19,748 nt of DNA, taken from NCBI GenBank assembly GCA_004525465.1, contig SPCN01000009.1, forward strand, positions 1-19,748, given 5' to 3'. The stretch comes from Chrysiogenales bacterium (GTDB taxonomy: Bacteria > Acidobacteriota > Aminicenantia > UBA2199). The notes below the pieces were generated by a model. It had not been told where the DNA came from. It searched no databases and was given only the letters and a program-made list of their open reading frames with translations. A program made the position numbers and the translations under genes. Of this stretch, positions 7,176-14,194 are shown piece by piece. The stretch's first letter is position 1. Each line of letters begins with the position of its first letter.

Positions 7176-7764
7176 ACCAGTCCCCCTTCGCGAGCGCCCA
7201 GGCCGCCTTGTCGGCGCTCACTGGCCGGTAGGTTTCAAATTGTTGCAGTAACTCCTCGGGATTTTCGGCGGTCAATATCATGGAACGATGGGCCGCGTCG
7301 AGAAATCCCTGTTCCACGACCTGGTCCAGAAAAGCCAGCAATGGAGTATAGAAGTCGCCGACATTGAGCAGGCCACAGGGCTTGTGGTGTATGGCCAGCT
7401 GCGCCCAGGTCAATATTTCAAATATTTCTTCCAGGGTGCCCAGTCCGCCCGGCAAAGCCATGAAGCCGTCGGCGAGTTCGGCCATCAGCGCTTTGCGCTC
7501 GTGCATGGTCCCCACAACCCGCAGATCGGAGAGTCCGCTGAATGCCACCCTCTTTTCATGAAGCTCCCTGGGGATCACGCCGATGACTTCGCCGCCGTTT
7601 TCCAGGGCGGCCTGGGCCAGCCGGCCCATCAAGCCGACCTTGCCGCCACCGAATACAAGGCCGATTTTTCTGTAGGCGAGAAGGACACCCAGCTGTTGCG
7701 CCGCCTGGATATATTCGGGTTTGGCGCCCGGGCTCGAACCGCAGAAGACGCATATTCTTTTCAT
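7174..7764 (-). CDS. LOG-family Rossmann-fold protein (nucleotide 5'-monophosphate phosphoribohydrolase)
   Basis: The 196-residue protein belongs to the LOG/TIGR00730 family. It starts with the typical MKRICVFCGSSPGAKP, has a nucleotide-binding FGGGKVGLMG (38-47) and carries the family motifs MHERK (87-91) and PGGLGTLEE (105-113). Characterised members cleave adenine-type nucleoside 5'-monophosphates to base plus ribose 5-phosphate: in plants this activates cytokinins, and in bacteria it resembles the purine nucleotide salvage of PpnN-type enzymes. The ATG at 7764 has AGGGA 7-8 nt upstream, within the 12-bp gap after the HIT-like gene, so the two form an operon. The stop lies inside the shared terminator. 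The old annotation 'lysine decarboxylase' for this family is wrong. The exact substrate is unknown. Confidence 0.93.
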   Translation of the reverse strand: MKRICVFCGSSPGAKPEYIQAAQQLGVLLAYRKIGLVFGGGKVGLMGRLAQAALENGGEVIGVIPRELHEKRVAFSGLSDLRVVGTMHERKALMAELADGFMALPGGLGTLEEIFEILTWAQLAIHHKPCGLLNVGDFYTPLLAFLDQVVEQGFLDAAHRSMILTAENPEELLQQFETYRPVSADKAAWALAKGDW

Positions 7765-7776
7765 GTGTATTCCCTA

Positions 7777-8223
7777 TTATTTCAAGATGTCGCGCATGAT
7801 CCCGCAGGCGGTTTCCAGGTCGGGGGTTCCCTGGGGCATTTGGCTGCCGGGGCCGAAAGCGCTGCGCGCCCATTCGAACAGCATGGGGCCGTTGACCGGG
7901 TCGTTGGCGCAGTCGTTGGCCTTGAAGTATTCCTTCAGCAGCCAGGCCGTACGCGGGAACAGGTGGAAATGCAGCCGCGGCTCGATCTCGCAAAAGGAGA
8001 GGACATAGACCCGCTCGGGCTTGACCGCCTGCTCGATGGCTCCGGCCACTCGATTTAGCATAACACCGAGAAGCTGTGCGGTTTTTTTTGGCAATTGGGC
8101 CTGGCTGGCCTCCGGCCCCTTCAGCCTTAAAATCAAATAACCGGGTATGGGGCAAGTAGCGCTTTGCTCCAAGCTGAACATCTCGTCTTCATGGATCATT
8201 AATTCCTTCGCTTGCCGGCTCAT
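7777..8223 (-). CDS. HIT-like (histidine triad) nucleotide-binding protein
   Basis: The 148-residue protein carries a histidine-triad-like motif, LHFHLFPR (84-91), following an LRLKG strand (32-36) and the central VYVLSF strand. HIT proteins hydrolyse or transfer nucleoside phosphates (AMP-lysine, Ap4A and similar). Here the first His of the usual H-x-H-x-H-x-x motif is Arg83 (PRLHFHLF); His85, the position of the usual nucleophile, and His87 are kept. I chose the ATG at 8223 because AAGGGAG lies 6 nt upstream. A longer TTG start at 8259 has no ribosome site and adds residues that look non-conserved. It is first in a two-gene operon with the LOG-family gene, so both probably act on nucleotides. 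The substrate is unknown. Confidence 0.8.
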   Translation of the reverse strand: MSRQAKELMIHEDEMFSLEQSATCPIPGYLILRLKGPEASQAQLPKKTAQLLGVMLNRVAGAIEQAVKPERVYVLSFCEIEPRLHFHLFPRTAWLLKEYFKANDCANDPVNGPMLFEWARSAFGPGSQMPQGTPDLETACGIMRDILK

Positions 8224-8331
8224 GGCTGCTCCCTTGATACTTTTTTCGATAACCGCCAATTAGATCGTAATTGCCTATTTCCAACGCGGAAAATCCCATT
8301 CATCTCTCTTTATTGTCAGATATAAGAACTC

Positions 8332-8360
8332 ATTGTGGCAAAAGGGGGAATCATTGTCAA
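8332..8360 (-). promoter_or_regulatory. Promoter of the HIT-LOG operon
   Basis: On the minus strand, TTGACA (8355-8360) is separated by 17 bp from CACAAT (8332-8337). The predicted start is near 8325, giving a leader of about 100 nt. I see no convincing riboswitch in the leader. Confidence 0.6.
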
Positions 8361-8388
8361 ACCGGCTGGCTGCCCTTGACGGAATAAT

Positions 8389-9963
8389 TTATCGCAGCGG
8401 CGGGAACAGTTCGGGCGGTTTGCGGTGGCGGGTTCCCTGTTCATAGGCATAGGCAATCCTGATCAGTGTGGGTTCGGAAAACATCCTGCCCAGGAATTGC
8501 AGGCCGGACGGCAAATTTCCTGAAGTGAAACCCATGGGCACGGTAAAGGCCGGCTGGCCGGTATGGGGGGCGATCAGCTGGCTGTTGTCGCCCCGATAGC
8601 CGCTGAAATCGCCGACCTTGGCCGGGGGCTGGTTCCAGGTCGGATAAATGATCGCATCGAGTTTCAGGCTATCCATCACCTGCTCTATGGCCTGGCGAAA
8701 GGCTATACGCTTGGGATCGTTGTAAACGTCAAGACAGGGGGAATCGGGTTTTTCATCGCGGCCGGTATTTTCGGCGAAATATAAAAGATCGTCTTTGATA
8801 TAGTCGGAATATTTGCCGCTGGCGATGATTTCAGCAAAGTTCTTGACCGGAGCATCCTGGCCAAAAACCGCCAGGTAATCGTTTATATCGTGCTTGAAGG
8901 TCGAGCACCATTGGTTGGCACTCACAGCGGCGAAGTCGGGGATAGCGACGGGATCAACAATTTCAGCGCCCAGGGCCCGTATATCCAAAATTGCTTTTTC
9001 GAAAAGAGCCTTGATCTCAGGATGGACATCCTTTTCACTTAAAATTCGCAGCACCCCCACCCTGGCTCCCTGCAAGCCATCGGCCATGAGAAACTGCAGG
9101 TAGTTCTCGGGAACCTTGCCCTGACAATGCGCTGTGAGCGGATCTTGCGGATCGTAGCCGGCGATCACTTCCAGAATACGCGCGGCATCGGCAACGGTTC
9201 TGGCCATGGGACCACCCACATCATTGCGCAGGTACAGAGGCACAATGCCATACCTGCTGGTCAAACCCAAAGTGGATCTGAAACCGACCAAAGCGGTGTG
9301 CGCAGACGGACCGCGGATCGAATTTCCGGTGTCCGAGCCCAGGCCGACTGTTCCAAAACTGGCCGCCACAGCCGCGGCCGTGCCGCCGCTGGAACCGGCC
9401 GGAACATGGGCCAGGTTGTAGGGATTCAGGGTTTCGCCGGCCAGAGAACTGATGGTCACTTTGGGACTGAATGCCCATTCGGCCATATTAGATTTAGCCA
9501 GAACAATGGCCCCGGCCGCCTTGATTTTTTCCACCTGCCAGGCATCCTGCTTGGGAATGAATCCTTTCATGGCCAATGATCCGGCGCTGGTTTGCAGGCC
9601 GATGGTATTGAAATTGTCTTTCACTATAATGGGAATTCCGTGCAGCGGTCTTAATTTCCTTGTGATAAGAAACTCTTTATCCAGAGCCCTGGCGGTTTCC
9701 AGAGCCTGGGCATTGATCACGACAATGGCATTCAGTTTGCTGGGTTGGTCATAGGCGGCAATTCTTTCAAGGTAAGCGCGCAGCAACCGTTCACAGGTTA
9801 GAGTTCCGTTGCGATAACCCTGGTGAATTTCGGCAATGGTCATTTCCGCCGGATCAAAATTGACCGTGAGCAAACGCTTCGCCATACTGCAGCAGCCTGT
9901 TTGCCATAAGACAAGGGACATCACAAAAATCATGGTAGCGGCTATTTTCATTTTAATGGGCAT
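8389..9963 (-). CDS. Exported amidase, amidase-signature family
   Basis: This 524-residue amidase-signature (GGSSGG) hydrolase has the catalytic triad of the family: Lys115 in PIIVKDNF, the cis-Ser in PAGSSGG (Ser191) and the Ser215 nucleophile in GSDTGNSIRGPSAH. It cleaves carboxylic amides; family members include amidases, GatA and peptide amidases. The GatBC partners are absent, and the exported N-terminus argues against GatA. Residues 1-24 form a hydrophobic signal with CC at 24-25. The lipobox is imperfect (QTGC, Gln at -3), so it may be a lipoprotein or a plain secreted or anchored enzyme. The ATG at 9963 has GGGAGG 4-5 nt upstream. It lies 60 bp behind the decarboxylase gene with no terminator between, so co-transcription is likely. 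The substrate is unknown; the C-terminal FTVPMGF and LPSGLQFLGR blocks are usual for the family. Confidence 0.93.
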   Translation of the reverse strand: MPIKMKIAATMIFVMSLVLWQTGCCSMAKRLLTVNFDPAEMTIAEIHQGYRNGTLTCERLLRAYLERIAAYDQPSKLNAIVVINAQALETARALDKEFLITRKLRPLHGIPIIVKDNFNTIGLQTSAGSLAMKGFIPKQDAWQVEKIKAAGAIVLAKSNMAEWAFSPKVTISSLAGETLNPYNLAHVPAGSSGGTAAAVAASFGTVGLGSDTGNSIRGPSAHTALVGFRSTLGLTSRYGIVPLYLRNDVGGPMARTVADAARILEVIAGYDPQDPLTAHCQGKVPENYLQFLMADGLQGARVGVLRILSEKDVHPEIKALFEKAILDIRALGAEIVDPVAIPDFAAVSANQWCSTFKHDINDYLAVFGQDAPVKNFAEIIASGKYSDYIKDDLLYFAENTGRDEKPDSPCLDVYNDPKRIAFRQAIEQVMDSLKLDAIIYPTWNQPPAKVGDFSGYRGDNSQLIAPHTGQPAFTVPMGFTSGNLPSGLQFLGRMFSEPTLIRIAYAYEQGTRHRKPPELFPPLR

Positions 9964-10023
9964 TCATCCTCCCATGCTTCCTGATTCAATTGATCTTAAT
10001 TCTTTAGCCCCTGTTTTTCAATA

Positions 10024-11550
10024 TTACTTTTTCCCCTGGTTTTCCTGGCGGCAAACCAACCTGCCGAAATGGCGAATCTCAGCCAGCAGTTCCTGCAAGT
10101 CATTCAGATTGGTAAAAGGATTCATCAAGGTCAAACGCAGGTAAATTTCACCGGCAATAGTGGTCTGGACAATATAAAAGCGGCCATGGGCAACGAGTTG
10201 ACGGCGCAGGCGGGCGTTGTATTCACCCCATTGGCCGGCCGGTACCTGGTCGGGCTGATGGCGGAAACAGACGATGTTGGCCTGTGGTTCGACTGCCAGT
10301 CTGAAATCGCTCTCACCTTGGAGCACGGTGGCGAAATCGCGGCTCAGGTCATAAACCCGGGTGACATATTCCGAGAATATTCCTTCCCCAACCGTCTTGA
10401 GCAGCATCATGACTTTCAGACCCATCATTTTCTTGGTGCATTCGATGGTGTTGCGGGCGATGTCCTGCCAGGGTACTTGCTGTTGCTCGGGAAGAAGGTA
10501 GCTCGCTTTTTGTGAAAAGATGCGCTTCAGCACGGTTCCATCGCGAAACAGAACCGCGGTGGCCAGAGCCGGGCAGAGCATCATTTTGTGAAAATCAATG
10601 ACCAGCGAATCGGCTTCTTCAAGACCCTGGAGCAGGTGACGATAATTTGGCGAAAAACTGGCAGCCCCGCCGTGGGCGGCATCGACATGGAACCAGAGGC
10701 CGTTTTTTTTGGCGAATTCGCCAATTTCCGGCAGCGGATCGTAAGCCCCTGTGGAAGTGGAACAGGCGTTGGCCACAATGGCGATGACCTGCCGTCCCTT
10801 TGCCCGCGCGGCCAGCAGCATGGTTTCCAGCAATTCCGGGCGTACCTGCAAACGTTCATTGACCGGCAGCTTGATCAGCCCCTGGCTGCCGAGCCCCATG
10901 ATCTTCAGGGCGCGGGCCACACTGTAATGAGATTCTGCCGAAACCATCACTGCCATGGGCAAGCCGCACGTGCTTTCTTCCCAGACGTCTCTGCCGCCGC
11001 GCTCCCGCCGGGCGGCCAAAAGTCCGGTCAGATTGCCCAGGCTGCCGCCAGAGGTGAGGATGCCGTCGGCCCCTGGCGCCATGCCCAGGCGCTGAGCCAA
11101 CCAGCCCAGCACGGCTTTCTCGATCACAGTCCCGGCTGGTCCCACTTCATAAACCGCCATGCTGTTATTTAATAAGGCCGAGAACAATTCGGCCAGGGCG
11201 GTTATCGGGGCCGGCGGCGCCACCTGGTGACCACAGCAGCGGGGATGGTGCAGATGGATCGATTGCTGCAGCAGTTTCTCGGTAAGTTCGACAAAAGAGA
11301 TGGGCAGGGGATCGGCGAGCAACTGCTGCCATTCCTGCCGCAATTCTGCCGGCTCGCGCCAGGGCATGACCGGAAAATCGGCACGCCGCAACACCTGATG
11401 CAGGTAGTCGGCCAGCCGGTCCACCAGCTGGTGCCCCTGCTGACGAAAAACCTCGCTGTCAAAAGCCTGCTGCAATAAAGAAGTCCCGGTTGCCTCCGGG
11501 TGATCATTGCCAGGGCTTTTTGGCGGCATGTTTTCTAAGTGATCATTCAT
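10024..11550 (-). CDS. Group II pyridoxal-phosphate-dependent decarboxylase
   Basis: This fold-type I PLP amino-acid decarboxylase of the DDC/GAD/HDC family has 508 residues. Visible motifs are HHPRCCGHQVAPP (101-113), TSGGSLGNLTGLLAARR (166-182), His218 in AESHYSVARA (stacks on the cofactor), HVDAAHGG (298-305, Asp300 for the pyridine nitrogen) and DFHKMM (319-324, Lys322 as the Schiff-base lysine). The overall pattern, including the GHQVAPP and DFHKM versions, recalls L-2,4-diaminobutyrate decarboxylases, but aromatic-amino-acid or glutamate substrates cannot be excluded. The first 20 residues are polar and not conserved. The ATG at 11550 lacks a good ribosome site, so a start slightly downstream (Met8) is possible. 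A weak extended -10 (TGTTATAGG, about 25 bp upstream) may drive it. The amidase gene follows. Confidence 0.93.
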   Translation of the reverse strand: MNDHLENMPPKSPGNDHPEATGTSLLQQAFDSEVFRQQGHQLVDRLADYLHQVLRRADFPVMPWREPAELRQEWQQLLADPLPISFVELTEKLLQQSIHLHHPRCCGHQVAPPAPITALAELFSALLNNSMAVYEVGPAGTVIEKAVLGWLAQRLGMAPGADGILTSGGSLGNLTGLLAARRERGGRDVWEESTCGLPMAVMVSAESHYSVARALKIMGLGSQGLIKLPVNERLQVRPELLETMLLAARAKGRQVIAIVANACSTSTGAYDPLPEIGEFAKKNGLWFHVDAAHGGAASFSPNYRHLLQGLEEADSLVIDFHKMMLCPALATAVLFRDGTVLKRIFSQKASYLLPEQQQVPWQDIARNTIECTKKMMGLKVMMLLKTVGEGIFSEYVTRVYDLSRDFATVLQGESDFRLAVEPQANIVCFRHQPDQVPAGQWGEYNARLRRQLVAHGRFYIVQTTIAGEIYLRLTLMNPFTNLNDLQELLAEIRHFGRLVCRQENQGKK

Positions 11551-11640
11551 GAGAGCTTAATTTCTTTGTTCCTATAACACCTGACGGCCAGGCTGAAGAG
11601 AATTGGCATTTTTCAATCAGCACCCAAACCGAAATGTGAA

Positions 11641-12174
11641 CTAAAGCAAGTCTTTTTTGGTAAAAATGGACAAAAAGCGGTAGCCGCGGCCTTGGATGGC
11701 TTCGCGGCCGCCTTCCTCGCGGTCCAGCACGGCCATGATCACCTCGACCTTGCCGCCCTCGGCTTCCACCTGTTTGGCACCCTTGATGATCGAGCCGCCC
11801 GAGGTGATCACGTCGTCGAACAGGGCCACGCGCATGCCGGAACGGAAATTGCCCTCGATCATCTTGCGCGTGCCATGTGATTTCTCTTCCTTGCGGATGA
11901 TAAAGGCCGGCAGCGGTTTTTTCTCGAGGTAACTGGTGACGGCGATGGCAGAAACAATAGGGTCGGCGCCGATCGAATAGCCGCCTACGGCGTCCACTTC
12001 AAAATCGGCGAGCATGTCCAAAAATATCCGGCCGCAGAGGGTGGCTCCTTCGGCGTCCAAGGTAGTGACCCGGGCATCGACGTAAAAATCACTGGTCTGG
12101 CCCGACGCCAGTTTGAATTCCCTGCCCTTGACCACCGATTTTTCGAGCAGGATCGAACGCAGGCGGTCTTTCAA
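11641..12174 (-). CDS. pyrE: Orotate phosphoribosyltransferase (TTG start)
   Basis: The enzyme joins orotate and PRPP to give orotidine 5'-monophosphate, the fifth step of UMP synthesis, in the cytoplasm. At 177 residues it is slightly shorter than many PyrE proteins. Diagnostic parts are FKLASGQTSDFYVDAR (20-35), the flexible loop RKEEKSHGTRKMIEG (94-108) and the PRPP-binding motif VALFDDVITSGGS (116-128). The start is TTG at 12174, overlapping the stop of the GAF gene as TTGA, with AGGGG 8 nt upstream; the resulting N-terminus, MKDRLRSILLEKSVVKG, matches the family. Translation is therefore coupled to the GAF protein. No other pyrimidine-pathway gene is in the window. About 90 bp without a terminator separate it from the decarboxylase gene. 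Confidence 0.95.
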   Translation of the reverse strand: MKDRLRSILLEKSVVKGREFKLASGQTSDFYVDARVTTLDAEGATLCGRIFLDMLADFEVDAVGGYSIGADPIVSAIAVTSYLEKKPLPAFIIRKEEKSHGTRKMIEGNFRSGMRVALFDDVITSGGSIIKGAKQVEAEGGKVEVIMAVLDREEGGREAIQGRGYRFLSIFTKKDLL

Positions 12175-12725
12175 ACGAGCTTTCCCCTGAAATCGGTTGG
12201 CAGGACTTTTCGTAAATAAGGAGCGATTTCGATGATGGTATCTTCCAAAAACTCCAAATTTTCCGGGCTGAAATCCTCCCCTGCCTCATCTATGACCACC
12301 CCTTTGCGGGAAAGTTCAATAATGCCGAACCCGAGGTCGTCGACACATAGGATCGTGCTCATCATCTTCCATATTTTACGGACCTTGGCGCCGGGCCCCT
12401 TGATGAATTCAAAAAGATGCAGGTGCTTCATCTGGTTGAAATTGTTCTCGATCAGCCCCCGGTTCATCTTGAAGACCCGGGCCGCGAAGGCGTCGGGGGA
12501 GGAGATCGGGATCATGCCGGCGTTTACCAGGTGCTCGGGGTAGGCGAAAGACAGCACCATGTTGTCCTTGTCGGTGAGCAATATGGCTACTTCGTCGGGT
12601 TCCAGGTCGAAATTGTCACAGTAAAACTTGGCGATATCGTGGATGACCGATTTGAAAGCCGTATCCGAATGGCCTTCGCCGGTGATCATCTTGAATTTTT
12701 CGAGCAATAAATTGATGTCCTTCAT
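12171..12725 (-). CDS. GAF-domain protein
   Basis: The 184-residue protein is almost entirely one GAF-like sensor domain (about 20-175). It has an N-terminal helix, a strand pair around AILLTDKDNMVLSFAYPEHL, a central region, and the closing GAF pattern TILCVDDLGFGIIELSRKGV followed by FSPENLEFLEDTIIEIAPYL. GAF domains bind small ligands such as cyclic nucleotides or nucleobase-like molecules, or mediate dimerisation; no output domain is present here. I chose the ATG at 12725 because GGGAG lies about 5 nt upstream. In-frame starts at 12737 and 12770 precede or overlap that site and the putative promoter. The gene overlaps pyrE by 4 nt, so the two products are made together. The ligand and partner are unknown. 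Confidence 0.8.
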   Translation of the reverse strand: MKDINLLLEKFKMITGEGHSDTAFKSVIHDIAKFYCDNFDLEPDEVAILLTDKDNMVLSFAYPEHLVNAGMIPISSPDAFAARVFKMNRGLIENNFNQMKHLHLFEFIKGPGAKVRKIWKMMSTILCVDDLGFGIIELSRKGVVIDEAGEDFSPENLEFLEDTIIEIAPYLRKVLPTDFRGKLV

Positions 12726-12741
12726 GTTGACTCCCATTAAT

Positions 12742-12770
12742 ATAGTAAACTGTTTCCCGGCAAAAAACAA
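12742..12770 (-). promoter_or_regulatory. Putative promoter of GAF-pyrE
   Basis: On the minus strand, TTGTTT (12765-12770) and TACTAT (12742-12747) are spaced by 17 bp. Neither box is a full consensus match. The predicted start lies just before the ribosome site of the GAF gene. An inverted repeat (12753-12781) overlaps the spacer and -35 box. Confidence 0.4.
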
Positions 12771-12781
12771 GAGGCCGGAAA
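12753..12781. repeat. Inverted repeat between the nucleotidyltransferase and GAF genes
   Basis: GCCGGAAA (12774-12781) pairs with TTTCCCGGC (12753-12761) with one bulged base and a 12-nt loop. On the minus strand it could be a weak terminator for the upstream operon, but the T-run is in the loop instead of after the stem. It could equally be an operator of the GAF-pyrE promoter, which it overlaps. Confidence 0.4.
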
Positions 12782-12797
12782 AATTTCACTGCCAAAT

Positions 12798-13649
12798 TCA
12801 AAACAGCGGAAAAACTCCCTGCTGGGAAATGATCTGTCCGCTGTGACTGGTATTTTCCAGCCGCAGGTTTCCGGTCACGATGCACTCCGACAAATGGACG
12901 CCTGGGCCGATGCTGGTGTTTTCCCAGAGCACCGATTTTTCCACCCGGGAAGCCGGCGAAATCTCGACATTTTCCGAAAAGGCATTAGGCTGCGGATCCG
13001 AGCAATATGCCTTATATTTCCAATTGGCACGGAAATACAGTTCCGGGGTACCCACATCCAGCCAGATCCCGTCATAAAAAACGGTTTGGAAGCGCAGGTG
13101 TTTTTTTTGAATGGTTTTGAAAAAGTTGGCTTCATCTATTTTTTCTACCGCCTTTTTTCTGAACAGGGCCACGCCGGCATATATCAATCCCGATCCGGGC
13201 TGCGGACCGTCGCTCTCAAGAAAACCGTCAGCGGCGACTCGCAGTCCGGCATAGTGGCCCGAATGGTCCGGGCGCACCAGCAGGACGCCGTCCACGTCCG
13301 TGCTTGTGGTTTTTTCCAGCAACCCGGTCAGAGGAATTTCCAAAAAAGTGTCACCGTTGACTGCCAGCAGCCAATCTGTAAAGAAAGGCAGCGCCTGCCT
13401 CAGCACGCGGCTGCCGCTCAACTCTTTTTCGCGGATAAAGTGAACACTGCTGCCGGCGGCGGCCGCGACCACCTGTTCACCCAGGTGATGCGTGTTGATG
13501 AACCCCTCCGAACAATCCTGGACGCGCAACTGCTGCAGCAGCAAAGTGAGCAGCGGCATTCCGTTCAGGGGAAAAACCGGCTTCGTCTTGATCAGTGAAA
13601 GCGGCTCGGCCCTATGACCGTAACCGCCGGCCAGAATGAAAAATTTCAC
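12798..13649 (-). CDS. Sugar-phosphate nucleotidyltransferase (mannose-1-phosphate guanylyltransferase-like)
   Basis: This 283-residue NTP-transferase couples an NTP to a sugar 1-phosphate. The N-terminal signature FILAGGYGHRAEPLSLIKTKP (4-24) is the GGxGxRxxPLT-x-x-KP type with His in place of Thr. NGDTFLEIP (98-106) holds the metal-binding Asp100, and WLDVGTPELYF (196-206) is the family's sugar-binding end block. A short left-handed beta-helix tail follows (about 225-275). The start is GTG at 13649, overlapping the CYTH stop as GTGA. A longer frame from 13697 runs inside the CYTH gene and lacks family sequence. There is no strong ribosome site, so translation depends on coupling. The sugar and base are not determined; the fold is shared by mannose-1-P guanylyl-, glucose-1-P thymidylyl- and heptose-1-P enzymes. 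It is the last gene of its operon. Confidence 0.87.
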   Translation of the reverse strand: MKFFILAGGYGHRAEPLSLIKTKPVFPLNGMPLLTLLLQQLRVQDCSEGFINTHHLGEQVVAAAAGSSVHFIREKELSGSRVLRQALPFFTDWLLAVNGDTFLEIPLTGLLEKTTSTDVDGVLLVRPDHSGHYAGLRVAADGFLESDGPQPGSGLIYAGVALFRKKAVEKIDEANFFKTIQKKHLRFQTVFYDGIWLDVGTPELYFRANWKYKAYCSDPQPNAFSENVEISPASRVEKSVLWENTSIGPGVHLSECIVTGNLRLENTSHSGQIISQQGVFPLF

Positions 13650-14194
13650 TTTTGAAATTCCATGTTGCCGGAACGTCCGCTGCGCAGAAAAAGCCAATGA
13701 TAGGAAGAGGTGATATAATCCTTTGCCAAGAATCCGAGTTCAGCAGCCATGGCGTCGATAGCGGCCGGCTCGCCCTCGATTTCCAGGAAATTCCCGATCG
13801 GCGTCTCATCGAGCATGACACGGATGCCTTTTCTTTTAAACACTTCCCGGTATTTTTCATAAATAAAAAAAGTTTTAAAACCGACGCCCAACAGGATCTT
13901 TTCCATATTGGCGAAATCGGAAATCCCGGCCTCGATCTCCTCGCGAATCTTATATAGAGAGCTTTTTTGCACCGGCATTTTCATGGTCAAAATGCTTCCA
14001 CTGTCCAGCCGGCGCAAACGCAGGAGAACACCGCGTTTTTTCAAACGCTGCCGGGAGGTGTCGAAGACCAGATTCCTTTCCAAAGCCCGGGGGCACTCCA
14101 GCACCGCCTCCAGGCGCAGAAGTTTTTCACGCCATGGTTCCAGGCGCTCGACCTTAATTTTCACTTCTATTTCAACCGGGGTTTCAGTAATCAC
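13646..14194 (-). CDS. CYTH-domain protein (class IV adenylate cyclase/triphosphatase type)
   Basis: The 182-residue protein has the complete CYTH tunnel signature. EIEVKIKV (8-15) is the ExExK motif, with Glu8, Glu10 and Lys12. It is followed by ERNLVFDT (39-46), LRLRR (58-62), TMKMP (70-74), REEIEAGI (84-91), EKYREVF (113-119) and the closing DETPIGNFLEIEG (129-141). CYTH enzymes bind triphosphates and metal in this tunnel and act as adenylate cyclases, inorganic or thiamine triphosphatases. Cyclase function cannot be told from triphosphatase by eye. The start is GTG at 14194, overlapping the polyprenyl synthase stop by 11 nt without a visible ribosome site. The stop overlaps the nucleotidyltransferase start, so the middle gene is coupled on both sides. 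Confidence 0.92.
   Translation of the reverse strand: MITETPVEIEVKIKVERLEPWREKLLRLEAVLECPRALERNLVFDTSRQRLKKRGVLLRLRRLDSGSILTMKMPVQKSSLYKIREEIEAGISDFANMEKILLGVGFKTFFIYEKYREVFKRKGIRVMLDETPIGNFLEIEGEPAAIDAMAAELGFLAKDYITSSYHWLFLRSGRSGNMEFQK

Noticed and set aside
7288..8058. A 256-codon plus-strand open frame
   Set aside because: It is antisense to the LOG and HIT-like genes and spans their boundary, with no motif of its own.
8224..8259. Longer HIT-like protein from a TTG at 8259
   Set aside because: It lacks a ribosome site, while the ATG at 8223 has AAGGGAG at good spacing.
12843..13598. A 251-codon plus-strand open frame
   Set aside because: It mirrors the nucleotidyltransferase gene, whose signature and metal-binding motifs are clear.
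13650..13697. Longer nucleotidyltransferase starting at 13697
   Set aside because: The added residues lie inside the CYTH gene and are not family sequence; the GTG at 13649 gives the typical N-terminus and a GTGA overlap.
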